This document shows positions 8,242-17,315 of a DNA stretch of 36,086 nucleotides, in pieces; the first letter of the stretch is position 1; the number at the start of each line of letters is the position of its first letter. A program made the position numbers and the translations under genes. The stretch is taken from contig JAUNGT010000032.1 of assembly GCA_030524455.1 (NCBI GenBank), positions 1-36,086 on the forward strand. Direction: 5' to 3'. The stretch is from Eubacteriales bacterium. Its GTDB lineage: Bacteria; Bacillota; Clostridia; Lachnospirales; Lachnospiraceae. The notes under the pieces were generated by a model. That model was not told the origin of the DNA and did no database searches. It saw only the letters and a program-made list of their open reading frames with translations.

Positions 8242-10134
8242 ATGTATCTGATTCCTGTTTTGATCGGATTGCCGGTGCTTCTGGCGGTATGGATGCCCTT
8301 TCTGAGGGAGGAAAGAGTCCGCGGGACGGTCGTCTATGCGGGCGCCGGCTGCATTATGGCGGCCACGGTATGGCTGCTGGTGGCCTGGGGAACGGGAGGC
8401 TGCCAAAGTACGGTATTTTTTACCGCCACAAAGACGGTGGATCATCTGATGTCGTTGGGCGACATTTTTTTGATGTGCCTGATTGTTTTCATGAGCGTCA
8501 AATATCACAGGCTTGCGCCGGCGTTATTGTCTGTGGCGCAGACGGCGCTTCTTCTTTATGTGGAAAAAACGGTGCCCATTGCGGAGAAGGAGCACATGAT
8601 GGTGGACTGGCTGACCGTGCTGATGTGCGTCATCATCGCCTTTGTGGGCGGCTTTATCTGCATTTATACGGTGGGCTACATGAAGGGCTACCACGCGCAC
8701 CACAAAGAGTATAAGGACCGGCAGCCGTTCTTTTTTTCCATGCTTTTTTTATTTCTGGCAGCCATGTTCGGCCTGGTTTTCTCCCAAAGCCTGATCTGGA
8801 TGTATTTCTTCTGGGAAATCACAAGCGTTATTTCCTTTTTGATGATCGGTTATACGCGCACGGAGGAGGCGCTGGAAAACAGCTTTTCCGCGCTGTGGAT
8901 GAATTTGCTGGGCGGCCTCGGCTTTTCCGTGGCGATCGCTGCGCTGGCCGTTTCGCAGGGAAGCGCCCAGCTGTCGGATGTGATTTCCAGCAGCAGCCTG
9001 CTGCCGCTGGCCTGTCTGGCGCTGGCGGGGCTGACCAAATCCGCCCAGATGCCGTTTTCCACCTGGCTGTTCGGGGCCATGGTGGCGCCCACGCCTTCCA
9101 GCGCTCTTTTGCACAGCGCCACCATGGTGAAGGCGGGAGTGTATCTGCTGATCCGGATTGCCCCGGCGCTGCAGGGCAATGCCGTGGGGCTGATGGTTTC
9201 CTGCATCGGCGGCTTTACGTTTATCATGGCCAGCATGATGGCCATCGCCCAGAACGACGGCAAAAAGGTGCTGGCCTTCTCCACCATCTCCAACCTCGGG
9301 CTGATTGTGGCCTGCGCGGGCACCGGCGTCAAGGAGACGGTCTGGGGGGCGATCTTTCTGATGATTTTCCACTCGGTCAGCAAATCCATGCTGTTCCAGG
9401 CCGTGGGGGCGACGGAAAACTGCCTGGGCTCCCGGGACATTGAGGATATGCACGGGATGCTGCTGCGTCTGCCGAAGCTGACCTACATCATGGGAATCGG
9501 CATCGCGGGCATGTATCTGGCCCCCTTTGGAATGCTGATTTCCAAGTGGGTGGCGCTGAAGGCCTTTGTGGATTCCGGCAATGTGCTGCTGGTGATTTTC
9601 ATCGCCTACGGCAGCGCGACGACGATGTTTTACTGGACGAAATGGCTGGCGAAGCTGATTTCCCAGCATCATGCCCGGACCGGGGTGGAGGACGTGACGC
9701 ACAGGGACGAATATCTGTCCATGTATGTGCATTCCGTCATCATGCTGCTTTTGTGCCTGCTTCTGCCGCTGGTGGCGACCTATGTGGTGGATCCGATCGT
9801 GGCGGAGATGTTCGGCACCTCCGTGGCGGTGCTTTCCATGAGCGTGCTGGCGACCATGGCGGTGATGCTGGCTTCCGTGCTGATCGTGCCCACCATCATG
9901 TTCTTTGTCAGCAAGGCGGCGAAAAAGCAGCTGGTGGAGATTTATATGGGAGGCATCAACCGGGGCGACAACCGGCACTTTACGGACAGCTTCGGGGAGG
10001 AGAAGCATCTGTATCTGAGCAACTGGTATCTTCGCTTTGAGTTCGGACGCCGCCGCCTTTTAAAGCCCTCGCTGGTGCTTTCGGCCGTGGTGCTGATTAT
10101 CGTCTTTTGTATGATCCTGGGAGGTGCGCTATGA
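8242..10134 (+). CDS. echA: Ech hydrogenase subunit A, antiporter-like membrane protein
   Basis: The 630-residue polytopic membrane protein belongs to the NuoL/MrpA-like antiporter family. The family block GLTKSAQMPFSTWLFGAM, followed by APTPSSALLHSATMVKAG, contains the Lys and His residues used in proton channels of complex I. Its length fits EchA. In Ech complexes this subunit couples ferredoxin-driven H2 formation to ion translocation across the cytoplasmic membrane. I start at the ATG at 8242, which follows an AGGACGGGGG purine stretch, rather than further upstream, because MYLIPVLIGLPVLLAV begins the first membrane helix. The stop overlaps the echB start (ATGA). Confidence 0.93.
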   Translation: MYLIPVLIGLPVLLAVWMPFLREERVRGTVVYAGAGCIMAATVWLLVAWGTGGCQSTVFFTATKTVDHLMSLGDIFLMCLIVFMSVKYHRLAPALLSVAQTALLLYVEKTVPIAEKEHMMVDWLTVLMCVIIAFVGGFICIYTVGYMKGYHAHHKEYKDRQPFFFSMLFLFLAAMFGLVFSQSLIWMYFFWEITSVISFLMIGYTRTEEALENSFSALWMNLLGGLGFSVAIAALAVSQGSAQLSDVISSSSLLPLACLALAGLTKSAQMPFSTWLFGAMVAPTPSSALLHSATMVKAGVYLLIRIAPALQGNAVGLMVSCIGGFTFIMASMMAIAQNDGKKVLAFSTISNLGLIVACAGTGVKETVWGAIFLMIFHSVSKSMLFQAVGATENCLGSRDIEDMHGMLLRLPKLTYIMGIGIAGMYLAPFGMLISKWVALKAFVDSGNVLLVIFIAYGSATTMFYWTKWLAKLISQHHARTGVEDVTHRDEYLSMYVHSVIMLLLCLLLPLVATYVVDPIVAEMFGTSVAVLSMSVLATMAVMLASVLIVPTIMFFVSKAAKKQLVEIYMGGINRGDNRHFTDSFGEEKHLYLSNWYLRFEFGRRRLLKPSLVLSAVVLIIVFCMILGGAL

Positions 10135-10994
10135 ATCGAGCGGTACTGGTGATCGCCTATCTGGTGTTGGCGCCGGCAATCGGCGGGCTGATGGACGGCT
10201 TTGACCGGATCGTCAGCGCCCGGATGCAGCGGCGCAGGGGGCCCTGCCTGATGCAGCCCTTCTATGACCTGCGGAAGCTTTTTTCCAAGCAGATGCTTGC
10301 GGTAAACAACGTGCAGCTTCTGCTGAACCTGAGCTACCTGGCGTTTATCGTGGTGGCCGGGGCCATGCTGTTTGGCGGCATGGATATTCTGATGTGCCTG
10401 TTCATCCTGTCCACGGCGGACATTTTCCTGGTGATGGCGGCCTCCAGCGACTCCTCGCCCTTCGCAAATATGGGGGCCAGCCGGGAGATGGTGCAGATGA
10501 TGGCCTACGAACCCCTGACGCTTTTGGTGGCGGTGGGCTTTTATCTGGCGGCCGGCTCCTTCCATGTGGCGGATATCGTGCAGGCGCCGGTGAGCGCGGT
10601 GGTCTTCATGCCGGGAATGCTGGTCGGTCTGATGTTCACGGCGGCGATCAAAATGCGCAAATCCCCCTTTGACCTGTCCACCAGCCATCACGCCCATCAG
10701 GAGATGGTAAAGGGGATTACCACGGAGATGTCCGGCGCGACGCTGGCGATTATGAATATCGCGGAGTATTACGAGCTGGTTCTGATCTTCGGCATTTTCG
10801 CCCTGTTTTTTGTCAACAGCAGCTGGTACAGCTGGCCGGCGGCGATCCTTTTGTGCCTGGGAATTTATTTTCTGGAGATCCTCTGGGACAATGTGAGCGC
10901 CCGGCTGAAGTGGAGCCAGGTGCTGTCCTCCTGCTGGATCGTGTCGCTTCTGACCGGCGGCTTAAACCTGCTGATTCTGATGCTGATTCAATAA
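10131..10994 (+). CDS. echB: Ech hydrogenase subunit B, NuoH-like
   Basis: The 287-residue membrane protein is homologous to NuoH/HyfC-type subunits, the membrane anchor next to the hydrogenase module. Visible family features are an early GGLMDGFDRIVSARMQRRRGP loop with charged residues, the acidic loop around ASREMVQMMAYEPL, and MRKSPFDLSTSHHAHQEMVKG, which resembles the conserved PFD-containing loop of NuoH/EchB. GGGAGGT precedes the ATG, which overlaps the echA stop. It links the soluble EchC/E domain to the pump EchA. Confidence 0.95.
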   Translation: MNRAVLVIAYLVLAPAIGGLMDGFDRIVSARMQRRRGPCLMQPFYDLRKLFSKQMLAVNNVQLLLNLSYLAFIVVAGAMLFGGMDILMCLFILSTADIFLVMAASSDSSPFANMGASREMVQMMAYEPLTLLVAVGFYLAAGSFHVADIVQAPVSAVVFMPGMLVGLMFTAAIKMRKSPFDLSTSHHAHQEMVKGITTEMSGATLAIMNIAEYYELVLIFGIFALFFVNSSWYSWPAAILLCLGIYFLEILWDNVSARLKWSQVLSSCWIVSLLTGGLNLLILMLIQ

Positions 10995-11019
10995 GCCGTC
11001 ATGGCGGAATGGAGAGAAG

Positions 11020-11484
11020 ATGAAAAATGTATCAAAATCGCCGTGGCTGCTGCATTATGACGCCAGCAGCTGCAACGGCTGCGATATCGAGGTTTTGGAT
11101 TGTCTGACGCCCAAATACGATCTGGAGCGCTTCGGCGTGATCAACACGGGGGATCCCTTCCAGGCGGATATCCTGCTGATCACCGGCGGGGTCAACAGTC
11201 AGACGGCCAGCGTGGTAAAACAGCTCTACAGCCAGATGCCGGCCCCCAAGGTCGTTGTGGCGGTGGGGATCTGCGCCTGCACGGGGGGCGTGTTTAAGGA
11301 GTGCTACAATATTCTGGGCGGCATCGATACCGTGATCCCGGTGGACGTGTATGTGCCGGGCTGCGCGGCCCGGCCGGAGGCGATCATCGACGGCGTGGTG
11401 CGGGCCCTGAACATTCTGGACAAAAAGACGGCAGAGCTGTACGCGGGAAAAAGCGGCGCGCAGGGAGGGCATGATGGACGATAA
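11020..11484 (+). CDS. echC: Ech hydrogenase small subunit
   Basis: The 154-residue electron-transfer subunit is homologous to NuoB and to the N-terminal part of [NiFe]-hydrogenase small subunits. It carries the single proximal [4Fe-4S] site: SSCNGCD (Cys18, Cys21), GICACTGG (Cys85/87) and PGCAARPE (Cys115). There is no signal peptide, so it faces the cytoplasm with the group 4 enzymes. The 3' end overlaps the start of echD. Confidence 0.96.
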   Translation: MKNVSKSPWLLHYDASSCNGCDIEVLDCLTPKYDLERFGVINTGDPFQADILLITGGVNSQTASVVKQLYSQMPAPKVVVAVGICACTGGVFKECYNILGGIDTVIPVDVYVPGCAARPEAIIDGVVRALNILDKKTAELYAGKSGAQGGHDGR

Positions 11485-11821
11485 AAACGAAATCAGACAG
11501 ATCCCGATGGAGGATTTTTTTACGGAGGTCATCCGCATGAAGATGGACGGCTGGCGGCTGGTGCAGATCTGCGCTGTCCGGGTGCCCGTCGGGTACGAGC
11601 TGAGCTATTCCTTCTGCAGGGATTACCGGATGCTCACGCTGCGGCTTCATTCCGGGCTGGACGAGGAGGTTTCCAGCATCACGCAGATTTATCCCTGCGC
11701 TTTTATTCAGGAGAACGAGGCGGCGGAGCTGTTCGGCGTGCCGATCCGCAACCTGAATCTGGATTATCATCACAGGCTTTACCGGATCGACCGGGAAACG
11801 CCGTTTAAGGAGAAGGGATAA
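11471..11821 (+). CDS. echD: Ech hydrogenase subunit D, NuoC-like
   Basis: The 116-residue protein is a short NuoC/30-kDa-subunit homologue. Recognisable regions are the Tyr-rich strand GYELSYSFCRDYRMLTLRL and the C-terminal ELFGVPIRNLNLDYHHRLYRID, similar to the NuoC FxxHPdLRRI-type end. It is a structural subunit bridging EchC and EchE. Two adjacent ATGs (11471 and 11474) are possible starts; the GGGAGGG at 11462-11468 does not decide between them. It overlaps echC by 14 bp and lies 4 bp before echE. Confidence 0.9.
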   Translation: MMDDKNEIRQIPMEDFFTEVIRMKMDGWRLVQICAVRVPVGYELSYSFCRDYRMLTLRLHSGLDEEVSSITQIYPCAFIQENEAAELFGVPIRNLNLDYHHRLYRIDRETPFKEKG

Positions 11822-11825
11822 CGCT

Positions 11826-12905
11826 ATGGCAAAGAGAAGTATTGTGCCCTTTGGCCCGCAGCATCCGGTTTTGCCGGAGCCGATCCATCTGGATCTGGTG
11901 CTGGAGGACGAGACGGTGGTGGAGGCCATTCCCAGCATCGGCTTCATCCACAGGGGGCTTGAGAAGCTGGTGGAAAAAAAGGATTTCAAGCAGTATGTCT
12001 ATATTGCGGAGCGGGTCTGCGGCATCTGCAGCTGCGGCCACGGCATGGGCTACTGCGAGGCGGTGGAGCATGTGATGGGGATTGAGGTGCCCCGGCGGGC
12101 CGCCTACCTGCGCACCATCTGGATGGAGATGAGCCGCGTGCACAGCCATCTGCTGTGGCTGGGCCTGCTGGCGGACGCCATGGGCTTTGAGAGCCTGTTT
12201 ATGGAGGCCTGGCGGCAGAGGGAGGAGATCCTGAATCTGTTTGATCTGACCACCGGGGGACGGATTATTTTTTCCGTCAACTGCGTGGGAGGCGTGTTAA
12301 AGGACATGGACAGCGGTATGCTGCGCGCCGTGGCCGACACGGCAGAGCGGCTGGAGCGGGAGATCGCGCCCCTGACAAAGACCTTTTTGAAGGAGTACAC
12401 CGTCCAGAGCCGTTTGAAGGAGCTGGGAGTGCTGAGCCGGGAGCAGGCGCTTTTGGCCGGAGCGGTGGGGCCCATGCTGCGGGCCAGCGGCGAGGCCTAC
12501 GATGTGCGGATGCTCGGCTACAGCGCCTATCAGGAGCTCCATGTGGAGCCTGTGGTGCGCAGGGAGGGCGATTCCTACGCCCGCTGCGAGGTCCGGCTGG
12601 AGGAGCTTGCACAGTCTCTGCGCCTGATCCGGGAGGCGGTCTCCAAAATTCCGGAGGGCCCCATCGCAGAGCCGGTGAAGGGAAATCCCGGCGGAGAATA
12701 TTTTATGCGCATCGAACAGCCCCGGGGCGAGGCGATCTATTATGTGAAGGGCAACGGGACGAAGAATCTGGAGCGCTTCCGCCTGCGGACTCCCACCACC
12801 AGCAACATCCCGCCGATGGTGGATTTGCTGAAGGGCTGCCAGCTGGCGGACGTGCCGCTTTTGGTGCTGACGATCGACCCGTGCATCAGCTGTACGGAGC
12901 GCTGA
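11826..12905 (+). CDS. echE: Ech [NiFe]-hydrogenase catalytic large subunit
   Basis: The 359-residue catalytic subunit carries both nickel-binding motifs: RVCGICS (Cys65, Cys68) near the N-terminus and DPCISC (Cys353, Cys356) at the very C-terminus. It opens with FGPQHPVLPEP, as in NuoD/group 4 enzymes. The protein ends three residues after the last ligand (TER-stop), so it lacks the extension that an endopeptidase removes in most [NiFe]-hydrogenases. This is known for EchE and CooH-type enzymes and matches the absence of a hycI/hybD-type protease gene in the hyp operon. It reduces protons to H2 (or the reverse) using electrons from EchF and EchC. Confidence 0.97.
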   Translation: MAKRSIVPFGPQHPVLPEPIHLDLVLEDETVVEAIPSIGFIHRGLEKLVEKKDFKQYVYIAERVCGICSCGHGMGYCEAVEHVMGIEVPRRAAYLRTIWMEMSRVHSHLLWLGLLADAMGFESLFMEAWRQREEILNLFDLTTGGRIIFSVNCVGGVLKDMDSGMLRAVADTAERLEREIAPLTKTFLKEYTVQSRLKELGVLSREQALLAGAVGPMLRASGEAYDVRMLGYSAYQELHVEPVVRREGDSYARCEVRLEELAQSLRLIREAVSKIPEGPIAEPVKGNPGGEYFMRIEQPRGEAIYYVKGNGTKNLERFRLRTPTTSNIPPMVDLLKGCQLADVPLLVLTIDPCISCTER

Positions 12906-12922
12906 AAAAAGGGGGTATCGGG

Positions 12923-13321
12923 ATGGATTTGGATAAAGTAAAGGTATTTGTATACGCCAGGGCGGCGCTGAAAAATCTGGTGTCGAAGCCGGCAACGGTG
13001 GACTATCCGGCAAAGCCCGCCGAGTTTCCCGAGCGGATGCGCGGTCATATCGAGATTTCGCCCTGGAACTGCATCGGCTGCGGGATGTGTATGCGCTCCT
13101 GCCCGCCGGGGGCCATCCGGGTGGACCGGGCGGCCGACACCTGGTCGATCGAACGCTTCGACTGCGTGCAGTGCGGCAGCTGCGTCAACGTCTGTCCGAA
13201 AAAATGCCTGTCCCTGGTGAGCGGCTACACCGCCCCCGGGGAGAAAAAGCGGCTGGAGACGGTGATGATCCCGGCGAAGAAGGTACCGCCCAGGCCGGCG
13301 GCAAAGCCACAGGATGTTTAA
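12923..13321 (+). CDS. echF: Ech hydrogenase subunit F, 2[4Fe-4S] ferredoxin-like
   Basis: The 132-residue polyferredoxin subunit has two CxxCxxCxxxC sites (Cys50/53/56/60 and Cys81/84/87/91). Each should hold a [4Fe-4S] cluster passing electrons from soluble ferredoxin to EchC. I use the ATG at 12923 after GGGGGT; an in-frame start at 12881 would overlap echE. The Lys/Pro-rich C-terminal tail (PAKKVPPRPAAKP) has no obvious fold. It is the last gene of the operon; no U-tract terminator follows. Confidence 0.95.
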   Translation: MDLDKVKVFVYARAALKNLVSKPATVDYPAKPAEFPERMRGHIEISPWNCIGCGMCMRSCPPGAIRVDRAADTWSIERFDCVQCGSCVNVCPKKCLSLVSGYTAPGEKKRLETVMIPAKKVPPRPAAKPQDV

Positions 13322-13330
13322 AGAATAGTA

Positions 13331-13356
13331 AGATATTTTAGAAATATCTAAAATAT
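13331..13356. promoter_or_regulatory. Nested AT-rich palindromes upstream of the arabinose promoter
   Basis: Two overlapping perfect inverted repeats are present: AGATATTT-TAG-AAATATCT (13331-13349) and ATATTTTAGA-AATA-TCTAAAATAT (13333-13356). They end 3 bp before the -35 box of the araA promoter. The position suits an operator or activator site. The ArsR-type regulator encoded at the end of the operon is a plausible binder, which is inference. It is less likely to be the ech terminator because no U-run follows. Confidence 0.55.
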
Positions 13357-13359
13357 AGA

Positions 13360-13388
13360 TTGACAAAACGCTCCGTACCTCCTACTAT
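13360..13388 (+). promoter_or_regulatory. Sigma-A-like promoter of the arabinose operon
   Basis: A consensus TTGACA -35 box (13360-13365), a 17-nt spacer and a TACTAT -10 box (13383-13388) lie about 50 bp before the araA start. AGAAAGGGG serves as ribosome binding site. This is one of the best sigma-A matches in the window. Confidence 0.8.
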
Positions 13389-13441
13389 GAAGGTATCGGA
13401 ATTGATAGAAATGCAACTGTTCAGAAAGGGGTAAACGATCG

Positions 13442-14929
13442 ATGAAAAATTACAAATTCTGGTTCGCTACAGGCTCCCAGGACCTGTATGGAGACGAGTG
13501 CCTGCGCAAGGTGGCGGAGCATTCCAGGATCATTGTGGAGCAGCTCAACAAGTCCGGCCTGCTTCCTTATGAGGTGGTCTGGAAGCCCACCCTGATCACC
13601 AACGAGGTGATCCGCAGGCTGTTCAACGAGGCCAACGCCGACGAGGAGTGCGCGGGCGTTATCACCTGGATGCACACCTTTTCCCCGGCCAAGTCCTGGA
13701 TTTTGGGGCTGCAGGAGTACCGCAAGCCTCTGTGCCATCTGCACACGCAGTTTAACCGGGAGATTCCCTACGACACGATCGACATGGATTTCATGAATGA
13801 GAACCAGTCCGCCCACGGCGACCGGGAGTACGGGCACATTGTGACCCGCATGGGCATCGAGCGCAAGGTGATCATGGGCTACTGGCAGGACGAGAAGGTG
13901 ATCGGCCGTCTGGCAGACTGGATGCGCACGGCGGTGGGCATTATGGAGTCCAGCCATATCCGCGTGATGCGCGTGGCCGACAACATGAGAAATGTGGCGG
14001 TCACCGAGGGCGATAAGGTGGAGGCGCAGATTAAGTTCGGCTGGGAGATTGACGCTTATCCGATCAACGAGATCGCCGAGGCGGTGGAGCAGGTAAGCGA
14101 AGGCGACATCAATGCCCTGGTGGAGGAGTATTACAGCAAATATCAGATCATCGACGAAGGCCGCGATCCGCAGGAGTTCAGACGTCATGTGGCGGTGCAG
14201 GCCGGCATCGAGATCGGCTTTGAGCGGTTTTTGAAGGAGAAAAATTATCAGGCGATCGTGACCCATTTCGGAGATCTGGGCTCCTTAAAGCAGCTGCCCG
14301 GACTGGCGATCCAGAGGCTGATGGAGAAGGGCTACGGCTTCGGCGCGGAGGGCGACTGGAAGACCGCCGCGATGGTACGTCTGATGAAGATTATGACCGA
14401 GGGCAAGAAGGACGCCAAGGGAACCTCCTTCCTGGAGGATTACACCTACAACCTGGTGCCCGGCAAGGAAGGCATCCTGCAGGCGCATATGCTGGAGGTT
14501 TGCCCGTCGATCGCGGACGGCCCGGTGGGCATCAAGGTTTGCCCGCTGTCCATGGGCGACCGTGAGGATCCCGCGCGTCTGGTGTTCACCTCCAAGACGG
14601 GCCCCGGCATCGCAACCTCCCTCATCGATCTCGGAAACCGTTTCCGCCTGATCATCAACGAGGTGGACTGCAAGAAGGTGGAGAAGCCCATGCCCAAGCT
14701 GCCGGTGGCGACAAACTTCTGGACGCCCAGACCGAACCTGACGGTGGGCGCGGAGAGCTGGATCCTGGCGGGCGGCGCGCATCATACCGCATTCTCCTAC
14801 GACCTGACCACCGAGCAGATGGTGGACTGGGCGGATGCGATGGGCATCGAGACGGTAGTGATCGACGCGGATACCACGATCCGCGGCCTGAAAAACGAAA
14901 TGAGATGGAACGCGGTTTCCTACCGCTGA
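13442..14929 (+). CDS. araA: L-arabinose isomerase
   Basis: The 495-residue protein matches AraA in length and over all its motifs. It converts L-arabinose to L-ribulose in the cytoplasm, with a Mn(II)-type metal site. The expected ligand and catalytic residues are visible as Glu303 (GAEGDWK), Glu332 (SFLEDYTY), His349 (LQAHMLE) and His448 (GGAHHTAFS). The N-terminus [12 protein letters not shown] is typical. It is the first gene of a seven-gene operon transcribed from the promoter at 13360. Because the epimerase AraD and a kinase follow, the pathway ends at D-xylulose 5-phosphate. Confidence 0.98.
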   Translation: MKNYKFWFATGSQDLYGDECLRKVAEHSRIIVEQLNKSGLLPYEVVWKPTLITNEVIRRLFNEANADEECAGVITWMHTFSPAKSWILGLQEYRKPLCHLHTQFNREIPYDTIDMDFMNENQSAHGDREYGHIVTRMGIERKVIMGYWQDEKVIGRLADWMRTAVGIMESSHIRVMRVADNMRNVAVTEGDKVEAQIKFGWEIDAYPINEIAEAVEQVSEGDINALVEEYYSKYQIIDEGRDPQEFRRHVAVQAGIEIGFERFLKEKNYQAIVTHFGDLGSLKQLPGLAIQRLMEKGYGFGAEGDWKTAAMVRLMKIMTEGKKDAKGTSFLEDYTYNLVPGKEGILQAHMLEVCPSIADGPVGIKVCPLSMGDREDPARLVFTSKTGPGIATSLIDLGNRFRLIINEVDCKKVEKPMPKLPVATNFWTPRPNLTVGAESWILAGGAHHTAFSYDLTTEQMVDWADAMGIETVVIDADTTIRGLKNEMRWNAVSYR

Positions 14930-14948
14930 CAAAAAGGAGGGGACAAGG

Positions 14949-16556
14949 ATGGATCAGGAAAAAACTGCCGCTTGTATCCGGGACGGAAAGGCCGTACTGG
15001 GAATCGAGCTTGGCTCCACACGCATCAAGGCGGTGCTGATTGATGAAAACCATACGCCCATTGCCTCCGGCGATCACGCCTGGGAGAACCGTCTGGAGAA
15101 CGGGATCTGGACCTACAGCCTGGAGGATATCTGGGGCGGGCTGCAGGACAGCTATGCGAGGCTGGTGCTCGATGTGGAGAAAAAATACGGTGTGGTGCTG
15201 ACAGAGCTGAAGGCCATCGGCATTTCCGCAATGATGCACGGCTATATGGCCTTTGACGAAAAGGGTGAGCTGATGGTGCCCTTCCGCACCTGGCGCAATA
15301 CCATCACCGAGGAGGCGGCCGCAAAGCTGTCCGAAGCCTTTGATTTCAATGTGCCTCAGCGCTGGAGCATCGCCCATCTGTACCAGGCGGTGTTAAACGG
15401 CGAGGAGCATGTGGGGCGGATTTCCTATCTGAGCACCCTGGCCTGCTACCTGCAGTGGAAGCTGACCGGGCAGAGAGTGGCCGGCATCGGAGAGGCCTCC
15501 GGGATGTTTCCCATCGACTCTGAGACGATGGATTATGACGCCCGGATGCTGGACCGGTTCGACGAGCTGGTGGCGGACCGCGGTTTTTCCTGGAAAATCC
15601 GGGAGATTCTGCCCAAGGTGCTGGTGGCCGGCGAGGATGCGGGCTGCCTGACAAAAGAGGGCGCAGCGCTTCTGGATGTGTACGGAAGGCTGAAGCCCGG
15701 GATTCCTCTGTGCCCTCCCGAGGGGGACGCGGGCACCGGCATGGCGGCCACCAGGAGCGTGGCAAAGCGCACCGGAAACGTTTCGGCGGGAACCAGTGTG
15801 TTCGCCATGATCGTGCTGGAGAAGGCGCTGTCGAAGGTGTACCCGGAGATCGACATGGTGACGACGCCCTCCGGCGACCCGGTGGCCATGGTGCACTGCA
15901 ACAACTGTACCTCGGACCTGAACGCCTGGGTGAATTTGTTCCGGGAGTTTGCGGAGAGCTTCGGCGTGGATGTGGATATGAACCGCCTGTTTTCCGTGCT
16001 TTACAATAAGGCCTTGGAGGGGGAGAAGGACTGCGGCGGCCTGATTGCCTACAACTACTACTCCGGCGAGCCCGTGACCGGCTTTGAGGAGGGACGGCCC
16101 CTGTTTCTGCGCCGTCCGGACAGCCGCCTGAGCCTGGCAAACTTTATGCGCACCCATCTGTACGCTTCCCTGGCGACCTTGAAGATCGGCCTGGATATCC
16201 TGTTAAAGCAGGAGGATGTGAAGATCGATTCGATCACCGGACACGGCGGTCTGTTTAAGACAAAGGGCGTGGGACAGAGCATTTTGGCGGCGGCCATGAA
16301 CGCGCCCATTTCCGTCATGGAGACGGCCGGGGAGGGTGGCGCGTGGGGCGTTGCGCTTCTGGCGGCCTACATGGCGAAGAAAGAGCCGGGCCAGAGCCTG
16401 AGCGAATATCTGGATACCAGAGTGTTTACCGGGATGAATGCAGAGACGATGGAGCCCGATCCGGCGGATGTGGCAGGCTTTGACGCCTACACGGCGCAGT
16501 ATAAGGCCAGCCTGGCGGCGGAGCGGGGCGCGGTGGACACGCTGAAGCTGTCGTAA
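14949..16556 (+). CDS. FGGY-family carbohydrate kinase, probable L-ribulokinase
   Basis: The 535-residue FGGY kinase has an N-terminal phosphate-binding [15 protein letters not shown] segment (about residues 18-32). The central substrate region includes [13 protein letters not shown] and [10 protein letters not shown], and the C-terminal nucleotide domain contains [11 protein letters not shown] and GHGGLFKT. By sequence it resembles xylulokinase-type members more than the classic enteric AraB, but its position between araA and araD makes L-ribulose the probable substrate, giving L-ribulose 5-phosphate. AAGGAGG precedes the ATG 20 bp after araA. I leave the symbol empty because the sequence alone does not separate araB from related kinases. 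Confidence 0.88.
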   Translation: MDQEKTAACIRDGKAVLGIELGSTRIKAVLIDENHTPIASGDHAWENRLENGIWTYSLEDIWGGLQDSYARLVLDVEKKYGVVLTELKAIGISAMMHGYMAFDEKGELMVPFRTWRNTITEEAAAKLSEAFDFNVPQRWSIAHLYQAVLNGEEHVGRISYLSTLACYLQWKLTGQRVAGIGEASGMFPIDSETMDYDARMLDRFDELVADRGFSWKIREILPKVLVAGEDAGCLTKEGAALLDVYGRLKPGIPLCPPEGDAGTGMAATRSVAKRTGNVSAGTSVFAMIVLEKALSKVYPEIDMVTTPSGDPVAMVHCNNCTSDLNAWVNLFREFAESFGVDVDMNRLFSVLYNKALEGEKDCGGLIAYNYYSGEPVTGFEEGRPLFLRRPDSRLSLANFMRTHLYASLATLKIGLDILLKQEDVKIDSITGHGGLFKTKGVGQSILAAAMNAPISVMETAGEGGAWGVALLAAYMAKKEPGQSLSEYLDTRVFTGMNAETMEPDPADVAGFDAYTAQYKASLAAERGAVDTLKLS

Positions 16557-16582
16557 GTGTTATCTGTACGGGAGGAAAATCA

Positions 16583-17278
16583 ATGCTGGAACAATTAAAA
16601 AAGCTGGTTTATGAAGCGAATATGGATCTGCCCCGCTATGGCCTGGTGACCTTTACCTGGGGCAATGTCAGCGGGATTGACCGGGAGAGCGGTCTGTTTG
16701 TCATCAAGCCCAGCGGCGTGGACTACGACAAGCTGTCCCCGGAGGATATGGTGGTGATGGACTTAAACGGAAACCGGGTGGAGGGGCATTATAAGCCCTC
16801 CTCCGATACCGCCACCCATATCGAGATTTACAAGGCGTTTCCGAAGGTGGGCGGCATTGTCCATACCCATTCCTCCTACGCCACAAGCTGGGCGCAGTCC
16901 GGCCGGAGCATTCCCTGCTACGGGACGACCCATGCGGATTACATTTACGGGGAGGTGCCCTGCCTGCGCTGTTTGACGGCGGAGGAGATCGAGGACGCCT
17001 ACGAGGAGAACACAGGTCATCTGATCGTGAACGAGTTTGCCCGGCTGGGCAAGGATCCGTCCGCAGTGCCCGCGGTCCTGTGCAAGAATCACGGTCCCTT
17101 CGCCTGGGGCAAGGACGCCCACGAGGCGGTGCACAACGCGGTCGTGCTGGAGGAGGTGGCCAAGATGGCCTACCGCACGGAGCTGATCAACCCCAAGGTG
17201 GCACCCGCGCCCCAGTCCTTACAGGACAAGCATTATTACCGCAAACACGGCGCAAACGCCTATTACGGCCAGAACTGA
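16583..17278 (+). CDS. araD: L-ribulose-5-phosphate 4-epimerase
   Basis: The 231-residue class II aldolase/epimerase interconverts L-ribulose 5-phosphate and D-xylulose 5-phosphate. Metal ligands appear as His94 and His96 (VHTHSS) and His170 ([10 protein letters not shown]). The phosphate-binding early [11 protein letters not shown] and KPSGVDYD segments are present. Length matches AraD (about 231). GGGAGG lies at the right distance from the ATG. It completes the AraA-kinase-AraD route. Confidence 0.97.
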   Translation: MLEQLKKLVYEANMDLPRYGLVTFTWGNVSGIDRESGLFVIKPSGVDYDKLSPEDMVVMDLNGNRVEGHYKPSSDTATHIEIYKAFPKVGGIVHTHSSYATSWAQSGRSIPCYGTTHADYIYGEVPCLRCLTAEEIEDAYEENTGHLIVNEFARLGKDPSAVPAVLCKNHGPFAWGKDAHEAVHNAVVLEEVAKMAYRTELINPKVAPAPQSLQDKHYYRKHGANAYYGQN

Positions 17279-17315
17279 CCGGACGGGCAGGAGTATAGGA
17301 AAGAGAGAGAAAATC

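Noticed and set aside
8242..13321. Formate hydrogenlyase (Hyc/Hyf) interpretation of the hydrogenase
   Set aside because: Six genes in echABCDEF order, a short EchD and EchE without C-terminal extension; no formate dehydrogenase gene is present.
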